A program made the position numbers and the translations under genes. A model generated the notes under the pieces. That model searched no databases. It saw only the letters and a list, made by a program, of their open reading frames with translations, and was not told the origin of the DNA. A DNA stretch of 64,000 nucleotides. It comes from Bin87 sp965207585. Its GTDB lineage: Bacteria > Chloroflexota > Dehalococcoidia > Lucifugimonadales > UBA3495. Positions 16,515 to 25,540 of this stretch are shown in pieces (the first letter of the stretch is position 1; each line of letters opens with the position of its first letter). The stretch covers positions 1,116,001 to 1,180,000 of the forward strand of contig CBDBMT010000003.1 in the NCBI GenBank assembly GCA_965207585.1, given 5' to 3'.

Positions 16515-17201
16515 ATGACCGTAACGGTTCGGGAAGTGCTGAAGGCCGATCTGGTGTTGGTAGGGGCTGAGCTTTTAAAATCGGCAACCGAAATTCAGCA
16601 GTTCCGGTCGTCCATCGGGGTCACTGTTCATGTTGGATCAGGTACGGCAACCAACGCGGCAACTGGAACAACCGTGCCTGCAGCGGCCGTGGCATTACAA
16701 CGCGAAAGGATCACCATAAGCTCCTTTGCGGACAGAACGACTGTGGTCAAAGAATTTCCATCGTTGGACGACCCAAGACCCGATTGGCGCCGATTTGCTC
16801 GGGTGGCGACACTTGCATACGAGGCCACTGAGGACGCGAGCGAAAATGCGCGAGCATTTGGTTACAATTTCGGATTCGTATTTGATGTAGATTCGGAGCA
16901 AAGCGCACCCGGTTTCCTTGCACGTCGCACATTGTCCGGACATACTTTGGGGAACCCTGCTTGGGAACTGATCGGCGGGGCGGTCATGATGATGTTTGGA
17001 GACGGTTCCCGGCGTTGGACCTTCAACATTCAGCCACAACCAGCAGGCGATCCTGCCAGCACAATGCTGGCGTTAGACGTCAACATGCATGTGGAAGAGC
17101 CGCGGATCCCTGAAGAGCAGGAAATTGACAGCGCTTTGAATGAGATTTGGAATGAAGTTCACGCGTTTGTCGAGCGTCTGGCGGAAGTCGAGCACAGGTA
17201 A
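16515..17201 (+). CDS. Unknown protein, first gene of a three-gene low-GC module
   Basis: The 228-residue product is soluble and not recognised. Its N-terminal half is beta-rich with an Ala/Thr/Val stretch (about residues 35-62), then 'RITISSFADRTTVVKEFPSLDDPRPDWRRFARVATLAYEAT', a central Phe/Tyr-rich segment 'ARAFGYNFGFVFDVDSEQSA', and an acidic C-terminal helix 'EEQEIDSALNEIWNEVHAFVERLAEVEHR' split by polar residues. AGGAGAAGGAG precedes the ATG. The stop overlaps the next ATG by one base (TAATG). The lower GC and isolation between an amt terminator and a pseudogene suggest horizontal acquisition. Confidence 0.7.
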   Translation: MTVTVREVLKADLVLVGAELLKSATEIQQFRSSIGVTVHVGSGTATNAATGTTVPAAAVALQRERITISSFADRTTVVKEFPSLDDPRPDWRRFARVATLAYEATEDASENARAFGYNFGFVFDVDSEQSAPGFLARRTLSGHTLGNPAWELIGGAVMMMFGDGSRRWTFNIQPQPAGDPASTMLALDVNMHVEEPRIPEEQEIDSALNEIWNEVHAFVERLAEVEHR

Positions 17202-18109
17202 TGGTTGAAACTTTGCATGGGCTTTCATCGATGACTGGCGAAGGCATCCGGTTTGCCGACGCTAGCATCGGGCCCCACGGAATTGGGATCGACGGGGAGC
17301 ATGAATTTTTCGTGTGGCCGGATAGCGGAATGGCTTCGACATCAGAAACTATGTCCTGGAACCGTTGGCGCGGATTGGCTGCGGGGTTCATGGACAGACC
17401 CCAACCGATTAGCAACATCAAGGACTTGGAGCAGGATCATCAGTTCCCCCCGATTGGTCGTCTTGACGCACCTATCGTCGAAATGAACCGCGTCAACCCC
17501 ACGAAAACATTGGGATCACAGCCTTTGCATTTTGCCGACTCCACCATCGTCCAGATGGGCAGCGGTCGAGACTCCATCGCAAGCCAGACCGATGCCGAGA
17601 TCTCGCACTGGACGTACGCAGAGATTTACCAAATTGCGCCGCGCATACATGGGCCTTCAGGTGAATTCATCATTGCGGGTGGCGTTACGTGGTACATAGT
17701 TCCCGTCGCGGACGAGCCCGTGGATCAAGCGGTAGCAACGTTCGAAATCGCTTCGACTGAATCGGCTGAACTAACCGACGCCCTCACGGATTTGGAAGAA
17801 ATCGTCGAAGAAGCAGAAGAAAAAGGGTTCACCATACCTACCAGAACTTCGATCCAATTGGCGGAGCAACTATTGTATGCAATGTATGCTGTTTCCCCGC
17901 GGAGATTCGAAATCTACCCTATGCCCCGTGGTGACATCGCGATAGACGCTCGCGATGGGCACGGGCGCCGAATCATCGTGTTTTGTGAACCCGGAGGAAG
18001 TATGCGTTGCACGATCAATGACAACGGCAAACGCGACAGCCATAGCGAATCCGACCCGCAAGGTAACGTGGGTCCGTTCATCCGAGGAGCATTAGAAGCA
18101 TTTCTGTAA
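17201..18109 (+). CDS. Unknown protein, second gene of the three-gene module
   Basis: The 302-residue product shares no family signature I recognise. The N-terminal half is Gly/Ser/Pro-rich with 'GPHGIGIDGEHEFFVWPDSG', the middle has a beta strand 'GEFIIAGGVTWYIVPVADE', then an acidic coiled-coil-like helix ('LTDLEEIVEEAEEKG'). The C-terminal 90 residues form a compact domain with 'QLAEQLLYAMYAVSPRRFEIYPMPRGDIAIDA' (in two parts), 'RIIVFCEPGGSMRCTI' and 'FIRGALEAF'. It is translated directly after the first gene with a one-base overlap, so the products are probably needed together. No enzyme motif is evident. Confidence 0.7.
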   Translation: MVETLHGLSSMTGEGIRFADASIGPHGIGIDGEHEFFVWPDSGMASTSETMSWNRWRGLAAGFMDRPQPISNIKDLEQDHQFPPIGRLDAPIVEMNRVNPTKTLGSQPLHFADSTIVQMGSGRDSIASQTDAEISHWTYAEIYQIAPRIHGPSGEFIIAGGVTWYIVPVADEPVDQAVATFEIASTESAELTDALTDLEEIVEEAEEKGFTIPTRTSIQLAEQLLYAMYAVSPRRFEIYPMPRGDIAIDARDGHGRRIIVFCEPGGSMRCTINDNGKRDSHSESDPQGNVGPFIRGALEAFL

Positions 18110-18136
18110 AAGCTTCTAGAGACGAACGGATTGGAT

Positions 18137-18592
18137 ATGACTTCGGTCAAGGTGCCCTGCGAAATAGCACCCACAGAGTTATTGGGGCGCGCGGTGACCC
18201 ACCGGAAGGACCGCAATAGGGCTGCTCGTGGGGCTATACCCGCTTCGCTGTTTGCTCTTCGCGAGAACGAAGAAGGAATTTCGGTAGACCGGTTGACTCA
18301 TGCTCCACCGGATGAAGCCCTCGCTATCGCAAACAAAAGAGCCGCAGAAATGGAGCCTGTGGGTAAAAGGATGTTCTACGGATGGGTTGTGATATCTGCC
18401 GAGCGCGCCCAGCGGTGCGCTCGGCTATTGCGCGCTTCCCCGCTGAAAGACGGCTCCAATGACTACCACGCAGAAATCATCTATCCTGATGCATATTTCG
18501 ACGAAGAAGGCAACGAGGTCAACCATGAAGACGATTTGTCCGATCTTGGTTGCTGGCTCCCGTTCCAAAAACTGCATGTGATTAATACCTAA
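18137..18592 (+). CDS. Unknown protein, third gene of the three-gene module
   Basis: From the ATG at 18137 (a TTG two codons earlier is the alternative) the product has 151 residues. It contains 'ELLGRAVTHRKDRNRAARGAIPASLF', then 'GISVDRLTHAPPDEALAIANK', 'KRMFYGWVVISAERAQRCARLL', and an acidic 'NDYHAEIIYPD' segment ending near 'LGCWLPFQKL'. The text is dense in conserved-looking polar motifs but I cannot assign a family. It lies 27 bases after the second gene and closes the module. Confidence 0.65.
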   Translation: MTSVKVPCEIAPTELLGRAVTHRKDRNRAARGAIPASLFALRENEEGISVDRLTHAPPDEALAIANKRAAEMEPVGKRMFYGWVVISAERAQRCARLLRASPLKDGSNDYHAEIIYPDAYFDEEGNEVNHEDDLSDLGCWLPFQKLHVINT

Positions 18593-18967
18593 TTGCCTTG
18601 AGAAAGCGGTCCTCCGTCCGCCTACATCTCCTTAGCTGGATTTCGGACATCTGCAACCCTACTGGATAGCGGCAGGATGACTGCCAACTCACAAACTGGC
18701 TGCATGAGCTTCGGGGTTTCGCGTATCGGAAACTGCCGTCCCTAGTGCCATTTCCATCCGATCGATTTCGCCCTAGGAACAGCTTCACTGTGCAACGAGT
18801 AGTTACTCACCTCAATGGCGGACTTTATCGCGAACTCTGCCATCGTAGTGAACGCAGCCCCACTCCCACTACTCGATCTATTTTTGACGCTCGATGGGCT
18901 CAGTCAGGCCTCTCACATCGTATCTGCAAGGATCGTCCTAGATTTTCGCCGACCCGGGGCAGTCCTG
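18593..18967. other. Gene-free interval between the three-gene module and the dehalogenase remnant
   Basis: Nothing with coding character, RNA structure or clear repeats was found here. Short open frames on both strands read as non-coding. Confidence 0.35.
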
Positions 18968-19250
18968 CCGTATTGGTAGCGCAGTCCGGCGAGGTATTCG
19001 TCGGAGGATTCTTTTTAGATTAAGTGGTAGCCTTGGACCGTGACCTCGCGCTGGTTGGGCCAGGCGCGGCAGCACCCGCGCTGGGCTCCGGTTAAGATGG
19101 GCCCCGGGTCGGCGTTGACGAAACAGCTTGGGGACGTTGCTGGTTGACAGCCACCGGGAGTAGGCATCGACGATCTGCGTCATGTCGGGTGGCTCGTGAT
19201 CCGGGGGGATCTGGTGGGGCCAGGTTGGGGTCAGCCGGCGGGATTCTGCT
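18968..19250 (-). pseudogene. Remnant of a haloalkane dehalogenase gene
   Basis: The reverse strand matches the 3' end of the intact dehalogenase gene at 26777-27661. One frame still reads 'VDAYSRWLSTSNVPKLF', against 'VDAYSRWLSTSDVPKLF' in the intact gene. Beyond that, the conserved words for 'ADPGVILTGAQREYCRDWHNQ' (split by frame changes) and the C-terminal catalytic-histidine region are readable only by switching frames. The DNA similarity spans about 280 bases and fades at both ends. It is a degraded partial duplicate or the relic of a second dehalogenase. Confidence 0.75.
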
Positions 19251-19406
19251 GCTAATTGACTCGTAGCGTATGGCAGTCTATTTTACGATTGCATCTTCGT
19301 GACAGCCCAAATATGGCCTGATTCGCCTCAGCATCGGTCAAAACGGAACTGACTGCGACACGGCACACTGATCCGTACTAATTTTTCGGAATTCGGAGGT
19401 TCTGAC

Positions 19407-21305
19407 ATGAGGCACCGACGGCTCCCATCACCCCGACTGTTCGTTTTCACTGCATTGGCTCTCGCCCTGATAATCGCGGTGGCCTGCGGAACGGCGGGGG
19501 AAGCGCCCGCCGCCGCGCCGGCTGCGCCTGCGGCGCCGGCAACAGCGGCCCCCGCCGCGGCCATGCCGGAAAGCACTCCCGTCGCGGCCCCGAGCTCAGG
19601 GAGTTCCGGGCAGGCAATGCCGGCGGCTACCGCCGCTCCCGAACCGACAGCCATGCCGGAAACCTCGGCCATGATGGGACCGAGGGGGACTCTGACATTC
19701 GGGTTGCCCCTGGTGCCGCCGTACCACGTCTTCCCGACGGTCACGGAGGGGGCCGGGTATCACCACAACGGCTTCACCACCTCCGAGACCCTGGTTCACA
19801 TGAGCGAAGACCGAGAGATTGTCCCCCGGCTGTTCAAGGAATGGAGCGTCGCTCCGGACAACGTCACCTGGACGTTCAAGCTGCAGGAAGGCGCCATGTT
19901 CCACAAGGGCTACGGGGAGCTGGATGCGGAAGGCGTCATCTGGAGCATGATGATCAGCGGCGGCAAGAGCTCCCGGGTAGGGTACAACGCCCATATCCGC
20001 CGAATCTGGGGGGTCGCCGGTGACGTGAAGGAAGGCAAGACCGTCACCGACATCATCGACGAGGGACGGGTCAAGGCGATTGACCAGTACACCATCGAGC
20101 TGAACACGGGGACGCCGCAGTACGACACCCTGAGCCTGCTGGCTTTCCCGCACGTCAACATCATCAGCAAGGCGCAACTGGAGGACGTGGGCGTCGACGA
20201 GGCGAGCCGGAACATGTCCGGGACCGCCCCCTGGGAGTTCCAGGAGCACCAGAGCGACCAGTTCACCCGGTGGTCCGCGGTGGAAGACCACTGGCGCCGG
20301 ACCCCCGAGTTTGCCGAGATGGTATGGCAGCACATTCCGGAGGAGTCCACTCGCGTCGCCAACTTCAAGACCGGCCAGCTGACGGCTCTGGAGATGAACC
20401 TGGACTCCATCGCCGCGGTCAAGGACGTGCCGGGCGCCAGCCTGTTCAAGATAGCCGGCGGCAGCGCGGCGAGCATGGCCTTCTACGGCAACTGGTACGT
20501 GGGGCTCAACCCCGACGGCTCACGCACGCCGGAGCACATCGAAAGAGCCCCCGGCTTCGATCCGACCTTGCCCTGGACTTCCGGCAACCCGGACCCCGAA
20601 TCCGAGGAATGGCAGAACGCCGCCAAGGTGCGCACCGCCCTGTCCATCGCCATCGACCGCCAGACCATCACGGACACGCTGCTGAGCGGCGAGGCCATCC
20701 CCGATCCGCTGCCGGCGTGGTCGTTCCACTTGGACAAGCTGCCGGCGGAGTACAGGCAGTGGGAGTTCAATCCGGAGAAGGCCAAACAGTTGCTGGCCGA
20801 GGCGGGCTATCCCAACGGGTTTGAGATCACCCTGACGCCCCTGGGTGGATCAAATTACCTTGAGGTGACTTCCGCCATCGCCCAGATGTGGGACCAGATC
20901 GGCGTCAAGGCCAACCAGCAGAACCTGCCCTACAAGACCTTCCGTCCGAGCATAGTGGAGCGAACCTACAACCAGGCGTACCAGCACACCCACGTGGCGG
21001 TTGACCCCCTGGACCGATGGTCCGGCGCCTTCAACCACGACACCGCCTGGAACTTCGGGGTGGACCACCCGGTGCTTCGGGACCTGATGGCGGAAGCCCA
21101 GGGCACCGTGGACAACGCGGCGCGGTACGCGATCATGGCGGAGGCGGCGAAGTTCATGTACGACAACGCCCTGTCGGTCGGCCTCTACGCGCAGAACCAG
21201 GTATTCGCGCTGAACGGGGACACGGAACCCTGGCCCGAGCACCTGAACTACGCCGAAACGCGGGACCTGACCGCGCTGGAGTACGCGCCCAACCTCAGCC
21301 AGTAG
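19407..21305 (+). CDS. ABC transporter solute-binding lipoprotein (family 5, peptide/nickel type)
   Basis: The 632-residue product starts with a lipoprotein signal ending 'IIAVAC' at about residue 30, then a 60-residue Ala/Pro-rich linker typical of Chloroflexota lipoproteins. The body is a family 5 extracellular binding protein: 'PRLFKEWSVAPDNVTWTFKLQ..AMFHKGYGELDAEGV' near 135, 'RTALSIAIDRQTITDTLLSGEA' near 415, and 'EFNPEKAKQLLAEAGYPNGFEITL' in two parts near 450-475. It should be tethered outside the cytoplasmic membrane and deliver peptides or other organic solutes to an ABC permease. No permease or ATPase gene follows, so its partners lie elsewhere. GGAGGT sits six bases before the ATG. 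Confidence 0.9.
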   Translation: MRHRRLPSPRLFVFTALALALIIAVACGTAGEAPAAAPAAPAAPATAAPAAAMPESTPVAAPSSGSSGQAMPAATAAPEPTAMPETSAMMGPRGTLTFGLPLVPPYHVFPTVTEGAGYHHNGFTTSETLVHMSEDREIVPRLFKEWSVAPDNVTWTFKLQEGAMFHKGYGELDAEGVIWSMMISGGKSSRVGYNAHIRRIWGVAGDVKEGKTVTDIIDEGRVKAIDQYTIELNTGTPQYDTLSLLAFPHVNIISKAQLEDVGVDEASRNMSGTAPWEFQEHQSDQFTRWSAVEDHWRRTPEFAEMVWQHIPEESTRVANFKTGQLTALEMNLDSIAAVKDVPGASLFKIAGGSAASMAFYGNWYVGLNPDGSRTPEHIERAPGFDPTLPWTSGNPDPESEEWQNAAKVRTALSIAIDRQTITDTLLSGEAIPDPLPAWSFHLDKLPAEYRQWEFNPEKAKQLLAEAGYPNGFEITLTPLGGSNYLEVTSAIAQMWDQIGVKANQQNLPYKTFRPSIVERTYNQAYQHTHVAVDPLDRWSGAFNHDTAWNFGVDHPVLRDLMAEAQGTVDNAARYAIMAEAAKFMYDNALSVGLYAQNQVFALNGDTEPWPEHLNYAETRDLTALEYAPNLSQ

Positions 21306-21489
21306 GAGAACGGGGCGGGCTATGATCATCCCTGACAAATCACCGCAGTAGTCGATCGCCAACGGCCATGCAGAGCAGGCTTACACCACGCCTTGCCCTG
21401 CCGGGGCGGGGACGTTAGGATACGCCGGCCGGCAGCGCGTGGCGCCGGAGTCCGCCGAGCGAAGGCGTGAGACGAAGGAGATTCGAGAG

Positions 21490-22872
21490 ATGGCCCTCTG
21501 GAGACCCGACCCAACCTTTTACCCCTCGGCGCGCCTGGCCATGGAGGCTCCGCAGGAACGCCTGGCCTACGTCGCCGTGCTCAATCCCGGCACCGGCGAG
21601 CCGGACGCCATGACCGTGGTGGACTGCGACCCGAACTCGGCGTCGTACTCGCAGGTGGTCCACTCGCTGGAAATGCCCCACCTGGGCGACGAGCTGCACC
21701 ATTTCAACTGGAACGCGTGCAGCGCGTCCCTGTGCCCGTCGTCGGCGCATCCCCACCTGGAGCGTCGCTACCTGGTGGTGCCGAGCCTGGCCAACAGCCG
21801 GATCTACATCATCGACACCCAGCCCGATCCGGCGCGGCCGCGGATCGTCAAGACCATCGAGCCCGAGCAGGTGCAGCGTGCGGGCTACAGTCGGCCTCAC
21901 ACCGTGCACTGCGGGCCGGACGCGATTTACGTCAGCGCCCTGGGCTCCGCCACCGGCGACCGTCCCGGCGGGATCATGATGCTGGACCACTACACCTTCG
22001 AGCCCATCGGGCCGTGGGAGCTGGACCGCGGGCCGCAGGAACTGGCCTACGATTTCTGGTGGCACATCGGCATCGACACCATGATGACCAGCGAGTGGGG
22101 CACCCCCGAGATGTTTGAGGCCGGGGCGCGGCTGGAGGACATCGTGGGACAGAACTACGGCCACGCGCTGCACTTCTGGGACATGCGCCGACGGTCGCAC
22201 CGGCAGGCCGTTGACCTGGGGTCCCAGCACCAGATGGCCCTGGAGCTGCGTCCGGCGCACAACCCGACGCGGCACTACGGGTTCTGCGGGGTGGTGGTGA
22301 GCACCGAGGACCTGTCCGGCTCCATTTTCGTCTGGTATCGTGACGGCGACGAATGGGCGGCGCGCAAGGTCATATCCGTGCCGGCCGAACCGGCGGACGC
22401 CGCGGATCTGCCGCCGGCCCTGCAGCCCCTGGGCGCGGTGCCGCCGCTGATCACCGACATCGACCTCTCGCTGGACGACCGGTTCCTCTACGTGTCCTGC
22501 TGGGGGATCGGCAAGCTGCTGCAGTACGACGTGTCCGACCCGTTCAACCCGGTGCTGACCGGCGAGCTGGAGATGGGCGGCGTGGTGCGCAAGGCGGCGC
22601 ATCCCACCGGCGCGGCCCTCACGGGCGGCCCGCAGATGGTGGAAATCAGCCGGGACGGCCGGCGGGTGTACCTGACCAACTCGCTGTATTCCTCCTGGGA
22701 TGACCAGTTCTACCCCGACGGGCTGAACGGCTGGCTCAGCCGCATCGACGTGAACCCTGAGGGCGGAATGTCGGTGAACGAGGACTTCTTCGTCGATTAC
22801 GGGAAGACGCGCACCCACCAGGTGCGATTGCAGGGCGGCGACGCCTCGTCAGATACGTACTGCTTCCCATAG
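21490..22872 (+). CDS. Selenium-binding protein SBP56 family / methanethiol oxidase
   Basis: The 460-residue product is a full-length SBP56-family beta-propeller. Typical stretches are 'DELHHFNWNACSA' near 62-74, 'SRPHTVHCGPDAIYVSALG' near 136, 'DFWWHIGIDTMMTSEWGTP' near 190, 'GHALHFWDMR' near 228 and 'DIDLSLDDRFLYVSCWG' near 325. The histidines in these motifs are metal ligands in the family. Bacterial members oxidise methanethiol to formaldehyde, sulfide and peroxide; plant and animal ones are also called selenium-binding proteins. The ATG at 21490 follows GAAGGAG; the longer frame would add an unconvincing arginine-rich leader. It lies directly before a membrane protein gene. Confidence 0.9.
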   Translation: MALWRPDPTFYPSARLAMEAPQERLAYVAVLNPGTGEPDAMTVVDCDPNSASYSQVVHSLEMPHLGDELHHFNWNACSASLCPSSAHPHLERRYLVVPSLANSRIYIIDTQPDPARPRIVKTIEPEQVQRAGYSRPHTVHCGPDAIYVSALGSATGDRPGGIMMLDHYTFEPIGPWELDRGPQELAYDFWWHIGIDTMMTSEWGTPEMFEAGARLEDIVGQNYGHALHFWDMRRRSHRQAVDLGSQHQMALELRPAHNPTRHYGFCGVVVSTEDLSGSIFVWYRDGDEWAARKVISVPAEPADAADLPPALQPLGAVPPLITDIDLSLDDRFLYVSCWGIGKLLQYDVSDPFNPVLTGELEMGGVVRKAAHPTGAALTGGPQMVEISRDGRRVYLTNSLYSSWDDQFYPDGLNGWLSRIDVNPEGGMSVNEDFFVDYGKTRTHQVRLQGGDASSDTYCFP

Positions 22873-22911
22873 AGGCACATTAGCCTCGGCTCCAGGGCCG
22901 CCGGACCGGCA

Positions 22912-23628
22912 GTGTCGGCAGTGTTGCTGCACGCCCTCATTCCCGATCCGGCGGCCTTGGCATCGCTGGGCCCGTGGCTGGGCCTGGCCGCGCTGGGAGT
23001 GTTCCACGGGCTGAACCCGGCGATGGGGTGGCTGTTCGCCGTGTCGCTGGCGTTGCAGCGGCAGCAGGCGGCGCAGCTGTACACGGCCACGGGCTACATC
23101 GCCGTCGGACACCTGGCGTCGGTGGTGATTATCATGGCGGCGCTGGCCGTTGCCGGAGCGTTTCTGCCCCTGAGATGGGTGCGGATCGCCGCCGGCGCGA
23201 TACTGCTGGGGTTCGGTTTCTACCGGCTGGCGCGATATTACCGACACCCCCGGTGGGTGGGGATGAACGTGGGCGGACGGGACCTGATCGCCTGGTCGTT
23301 CCTGATGGCGACGGCCCACGGCGCCGGATTGATGCTGGCTCCGGTGGTCCTGTCCCTGACCCGGCCGGACGCGGCCTCGGGCATCATGGGCGACCTGGGC
23401 GAGCACGGCGGCTTCCTGTCCCTGACCGACGCTCCCATCTGGTGGGTCGTCGGGCTCTTGATGCACACCGTGGTCATGCTGGCGGCGATGCTGGCAGCGG
23501 CGGCGGTGGTCTACCACCGCGTCGGCCTGGCGTTCCTGCGGCGGGGCTGGATCAACCTGGACCTGCTGTGGGCAGGTTCGCTGGCGGCGGCGGGGGCGAT
23601 TACGCTGGTGTGGGCGGTGGTGGGGTAG
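22912..23628 (+). CDS. Polytopic membrane protein adjacent to the SBP56-type gene
   Basis: The 238-residue product has about six hydrophobic helices. The first contains 'GVFHGLNPAMGWLFAVSLALQ', reminiscent of the helix-1 His motif of nickel/cobalt and UreH-like transporters. A later helix contains 'MATAHGAGLMLAPVV', and near the C-terminus 'GLLMHTVVMLAAMLAAA' has another membrane histidine. The start is a GTG 40 bases after the SBP56 stop. The conserved intramembrane histidines suggest metal or thiol-compound transport linked to methanethiol oxidase function, but this is inference from context. Confidence 0.7.
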   Translation: MSAVLLHALIPDPAALASLGPWLGLAALGVFHGLNPAMGWLFAVSLALQRQQAAQLYTATGYIAVGHLASVVIIMAALAVAGAFLPLRWVRIAAGAILLGFGFYRLARYYRHPRWVGMNVGGRDLIAWSFLMATAHGAGLMLAPVVLSLTRPDAASGIMGDLGEHGGFLSLTDAPIWWVVGLLMHTVVMLAAMLAAAAVVYHRVGLAFLRRGWINLDLLWAGSLAAAGAITLVWAVVG

Positions 23629-23661
23629 GTTGGGTTGAGATGGCGGGCGCTAGGGCGCAGC

Positions 23662-25137
23662 CTACCGGCGCGGCCTGACCCGCACCGCGCTGGCCTCGAC
23701 TCCCGTTTCCGCCTCCGCCTTCCTGCGGCGGTCGGCGGCGCGGCGCTCCCTCGTCCATGATTTGCGCGTGAACTGGCGACCCAGGCCGCGCTCGATCTCG
23801 CGCCACTTGCGGTCTTCGTCCGGCGTGATGAACGTGATCGCCTCGCCAGCGCGACCCATGCGGCCGGTGCGGCCCACGCGGTGCGTGAACAGTTGCTCTG
23901 AGTCGGGGAGGTCGAAATTGATCACCTGCGCGATGCCCTCGACGTCCAGGCCGCGCGCGGCCACGTTGGTGGCAACCAGGATCGGCGCGACCCCCGAGCG
24001 GAAATCGCTCATCACGCGCTCGCGGGCGACCTGGCTGAGGTTGCCCTGGAGGGCGCCCACGGGGTAGCCCAACTCATCCAACCGTCCGGCCAGTCTTTTG
24101 ACGCCGTGCTTGGTCTTCCCGAAGACCAGGACCGGCGCCCCGTCCCGGCGGTCCAGCAACGTGCGCAGCGCGTCCATCTTGTCGGTCTTCTGGATGCTGT
24201 AGACGAGATGCTCCACGGTGGGCAGCGCTTCAAGATCGGCGTCAACTGCCACCGTCACCGGATCGTGGAGGTGTTTCCGGGCGGTCTTCGCCACCCAGTC
24301 CGGCACGGTGGCCGAGAACAGCGCTGTCTGCCGTTGCGTCGGGGTCTCGCTCAAAATGGCGTCGACGTCGCGGGCGAAGCCCCGGTCGAGCATCTCGTCG
24401 GCTTCATCCAGCACCAGGAAGCGCACTGATCTCAACTTCAGGCTGCCCTGGCGGACGTGATCCAAGGTGCGGCCCGGCGTGCCGATGATGATCTGCGCGC
24501 CCTGCTGCAACGCCTTGTGGTCCTTTCCCACCGACCGTCCACCGTAGAGCAGGGTGACGTGCAGCCCCTGCGGTCTGGCCAGATCCTCCACGACGCCGCC
24601 CACCTGGATGGCCAACTCGCGGGTGGGCACCAGGACCAGCGCCTGCACCTGCCTGGAGGCGGCATCGCACTGTTCCACCAGCGGCACCGCAAAGGCCAGG
24701 GTTTTGCCGGAGCCGGTGCGCGCCTGACCAATTAGATCCCGCCCTTCCAGCAATGGCGGTATCGCCTCTTCCTGTATCGGCGTGGGCTCGGAGATGTTCA
24801 TGCCGGCGATGGCGGTTCGGGTCGCGCGATTCAGCACCATACCGGGGAAGACGGTTTTCCACGACGGGGCGTCACACTGGTCCGCATCGGCGGATACGGC
24901 TGGGGAGTCCGACTTGCGGCCTTCCGCGGAACGGGAGGATGCGACGCCGTTGCGCCGCAGGTACAGGCAGGATGAACAGTAAACAGGCCGACCCTCTGTC
25001 GGCCTGAAGGGAACGGTGGTTTCGTCTCGGCAGTCCGCACAAATGGCGGGGTGCCGCGGCGGTCGATTGATCTGTGGGCTGTTGGTATGTTTGCGATTCC
25101 TGGAGCGTGTATCAGTCTGGCGGGGTTGAGATGACAT
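23662..25137 (-). CDS. DEAD-box ATP-dependent RNA helicase with N-terminal zinc ribbon
   Basis: The 491-residue product carries all DEAD-box motifs: Q motif 'PTPIQEEAIP', Walker A 'ARTGSGKT', 'PTRELA', 'GTPGR', 'DEAD', 'SAT', 'ATNVAARGLD' and 'HRVGRTGR'. The N-terminal 110 residues contain a four-cysteine zinc ribbon, 'CADC' and 'PVYCSSC', separated by 'RDETTVPFRPTEGR', a module common in Chloroflexota and some other lineages. The tail is basic. It should remodel RNA in the cytoplasm, for example in ribosome assembly or decay. The ATG at 25137 is chosen because the extra upstream residues are not conserved in type. Confidence 0.93.
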   Translation of the reverse strand: MSSQPRQTDTRSRNRKHTNSPQINRPPRHPAICADCRDETTVPFRPTEGRPVYCSSCLYLRRNGVASSRSAEGRKSDSPAVSADADQCDAPSWKTVFPGMVLNRATRTAIAGMNISEPTPIQEEAIPPLLEGRDLIGQARTGSGKTLAFAVPLVEQCDAASRQVQALVLVPTRELAIQVGGVVEDLARPQGLHVTLLYGGRSVGKDHKALQQGAQIIIGTPGRTLDHVRQGSLKLRSVRFLVLDEADEMLDRGFARDVDAILSETPTQRQTALFSATVPDWVAKTARKHLHDPVTVAVDADLEALPTVEHLVYSIQKTDKMDALRTLLDRRDGAPVLVFGKTKHGVKRLAGRLDELGYPVGALQGNLSQVARERVMSDFRSGVAPILVATNVAARGLDVEGIAQVINFDLPDSEQLFTHRVGRTGRMGRAGEAITFITPDEDRKWREIERGLGRQFTRKSWTRERRAADRRRKAEAETGVEASAVRVRPRR

Positions 25138-25334
25138 ACAGGGAAAGACTCCTTGGTCTCGAGAGGGAAAGAATGCGGCGCACCTCGCGCCGAGCAAAAC
25201 CGTGCATTATGATGAAGTTCGTCGCCGCAAAAACCATCTATGCAATTTATCGGCACATATCCATTGTAACAGCGTCCCGCACCAGTCTACGTCTCGCATC
25301 AGTTTCACGCGTGTCCAGTTTGGTGCGGGAAAAC

Positions 25335-25443
25335 GTCAGAATCAGGATTTTCAAGATTTCGGGATTATCAGGATTGGAACCGCTCCGCAATAGAGCTCTT
25401 CCAATCCTGCCCAATCATAAAATCTCGTAATCCTGATTCTGAC
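25335..25443. repeat. Interspersed palindromic repeat, copy 2
   Basis: Terminal inverted repeats GTCAGAATCAGGATT (25335-25349) and the complement (25429-25443) bound an AT-rich centre with repeated 'AGGATT/AATCC' words, as in the element at 6194-6285. It lies in the 400-base gap between the divergent helicase and desaturase genes; apart from this repeat the gap holds nothing recognisable. Confidence 0.85.
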
Positions 25444-25540
25444 TATCCACGGACGCCGGTATGCTTGAGGCGAGATCGCTGCTGGCAGTCCGGTAACCGG
25501 GGCCGTATACTGGCCCCACATTTACATACTGCGGGTTCGG

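Noticed and set aside
16141..16587. 148-residue minus-strand open frame upstream of the three-gene module
   Set aside because: It overlaps the start of the first module gene, has no family features and reads through a likely promoter region.
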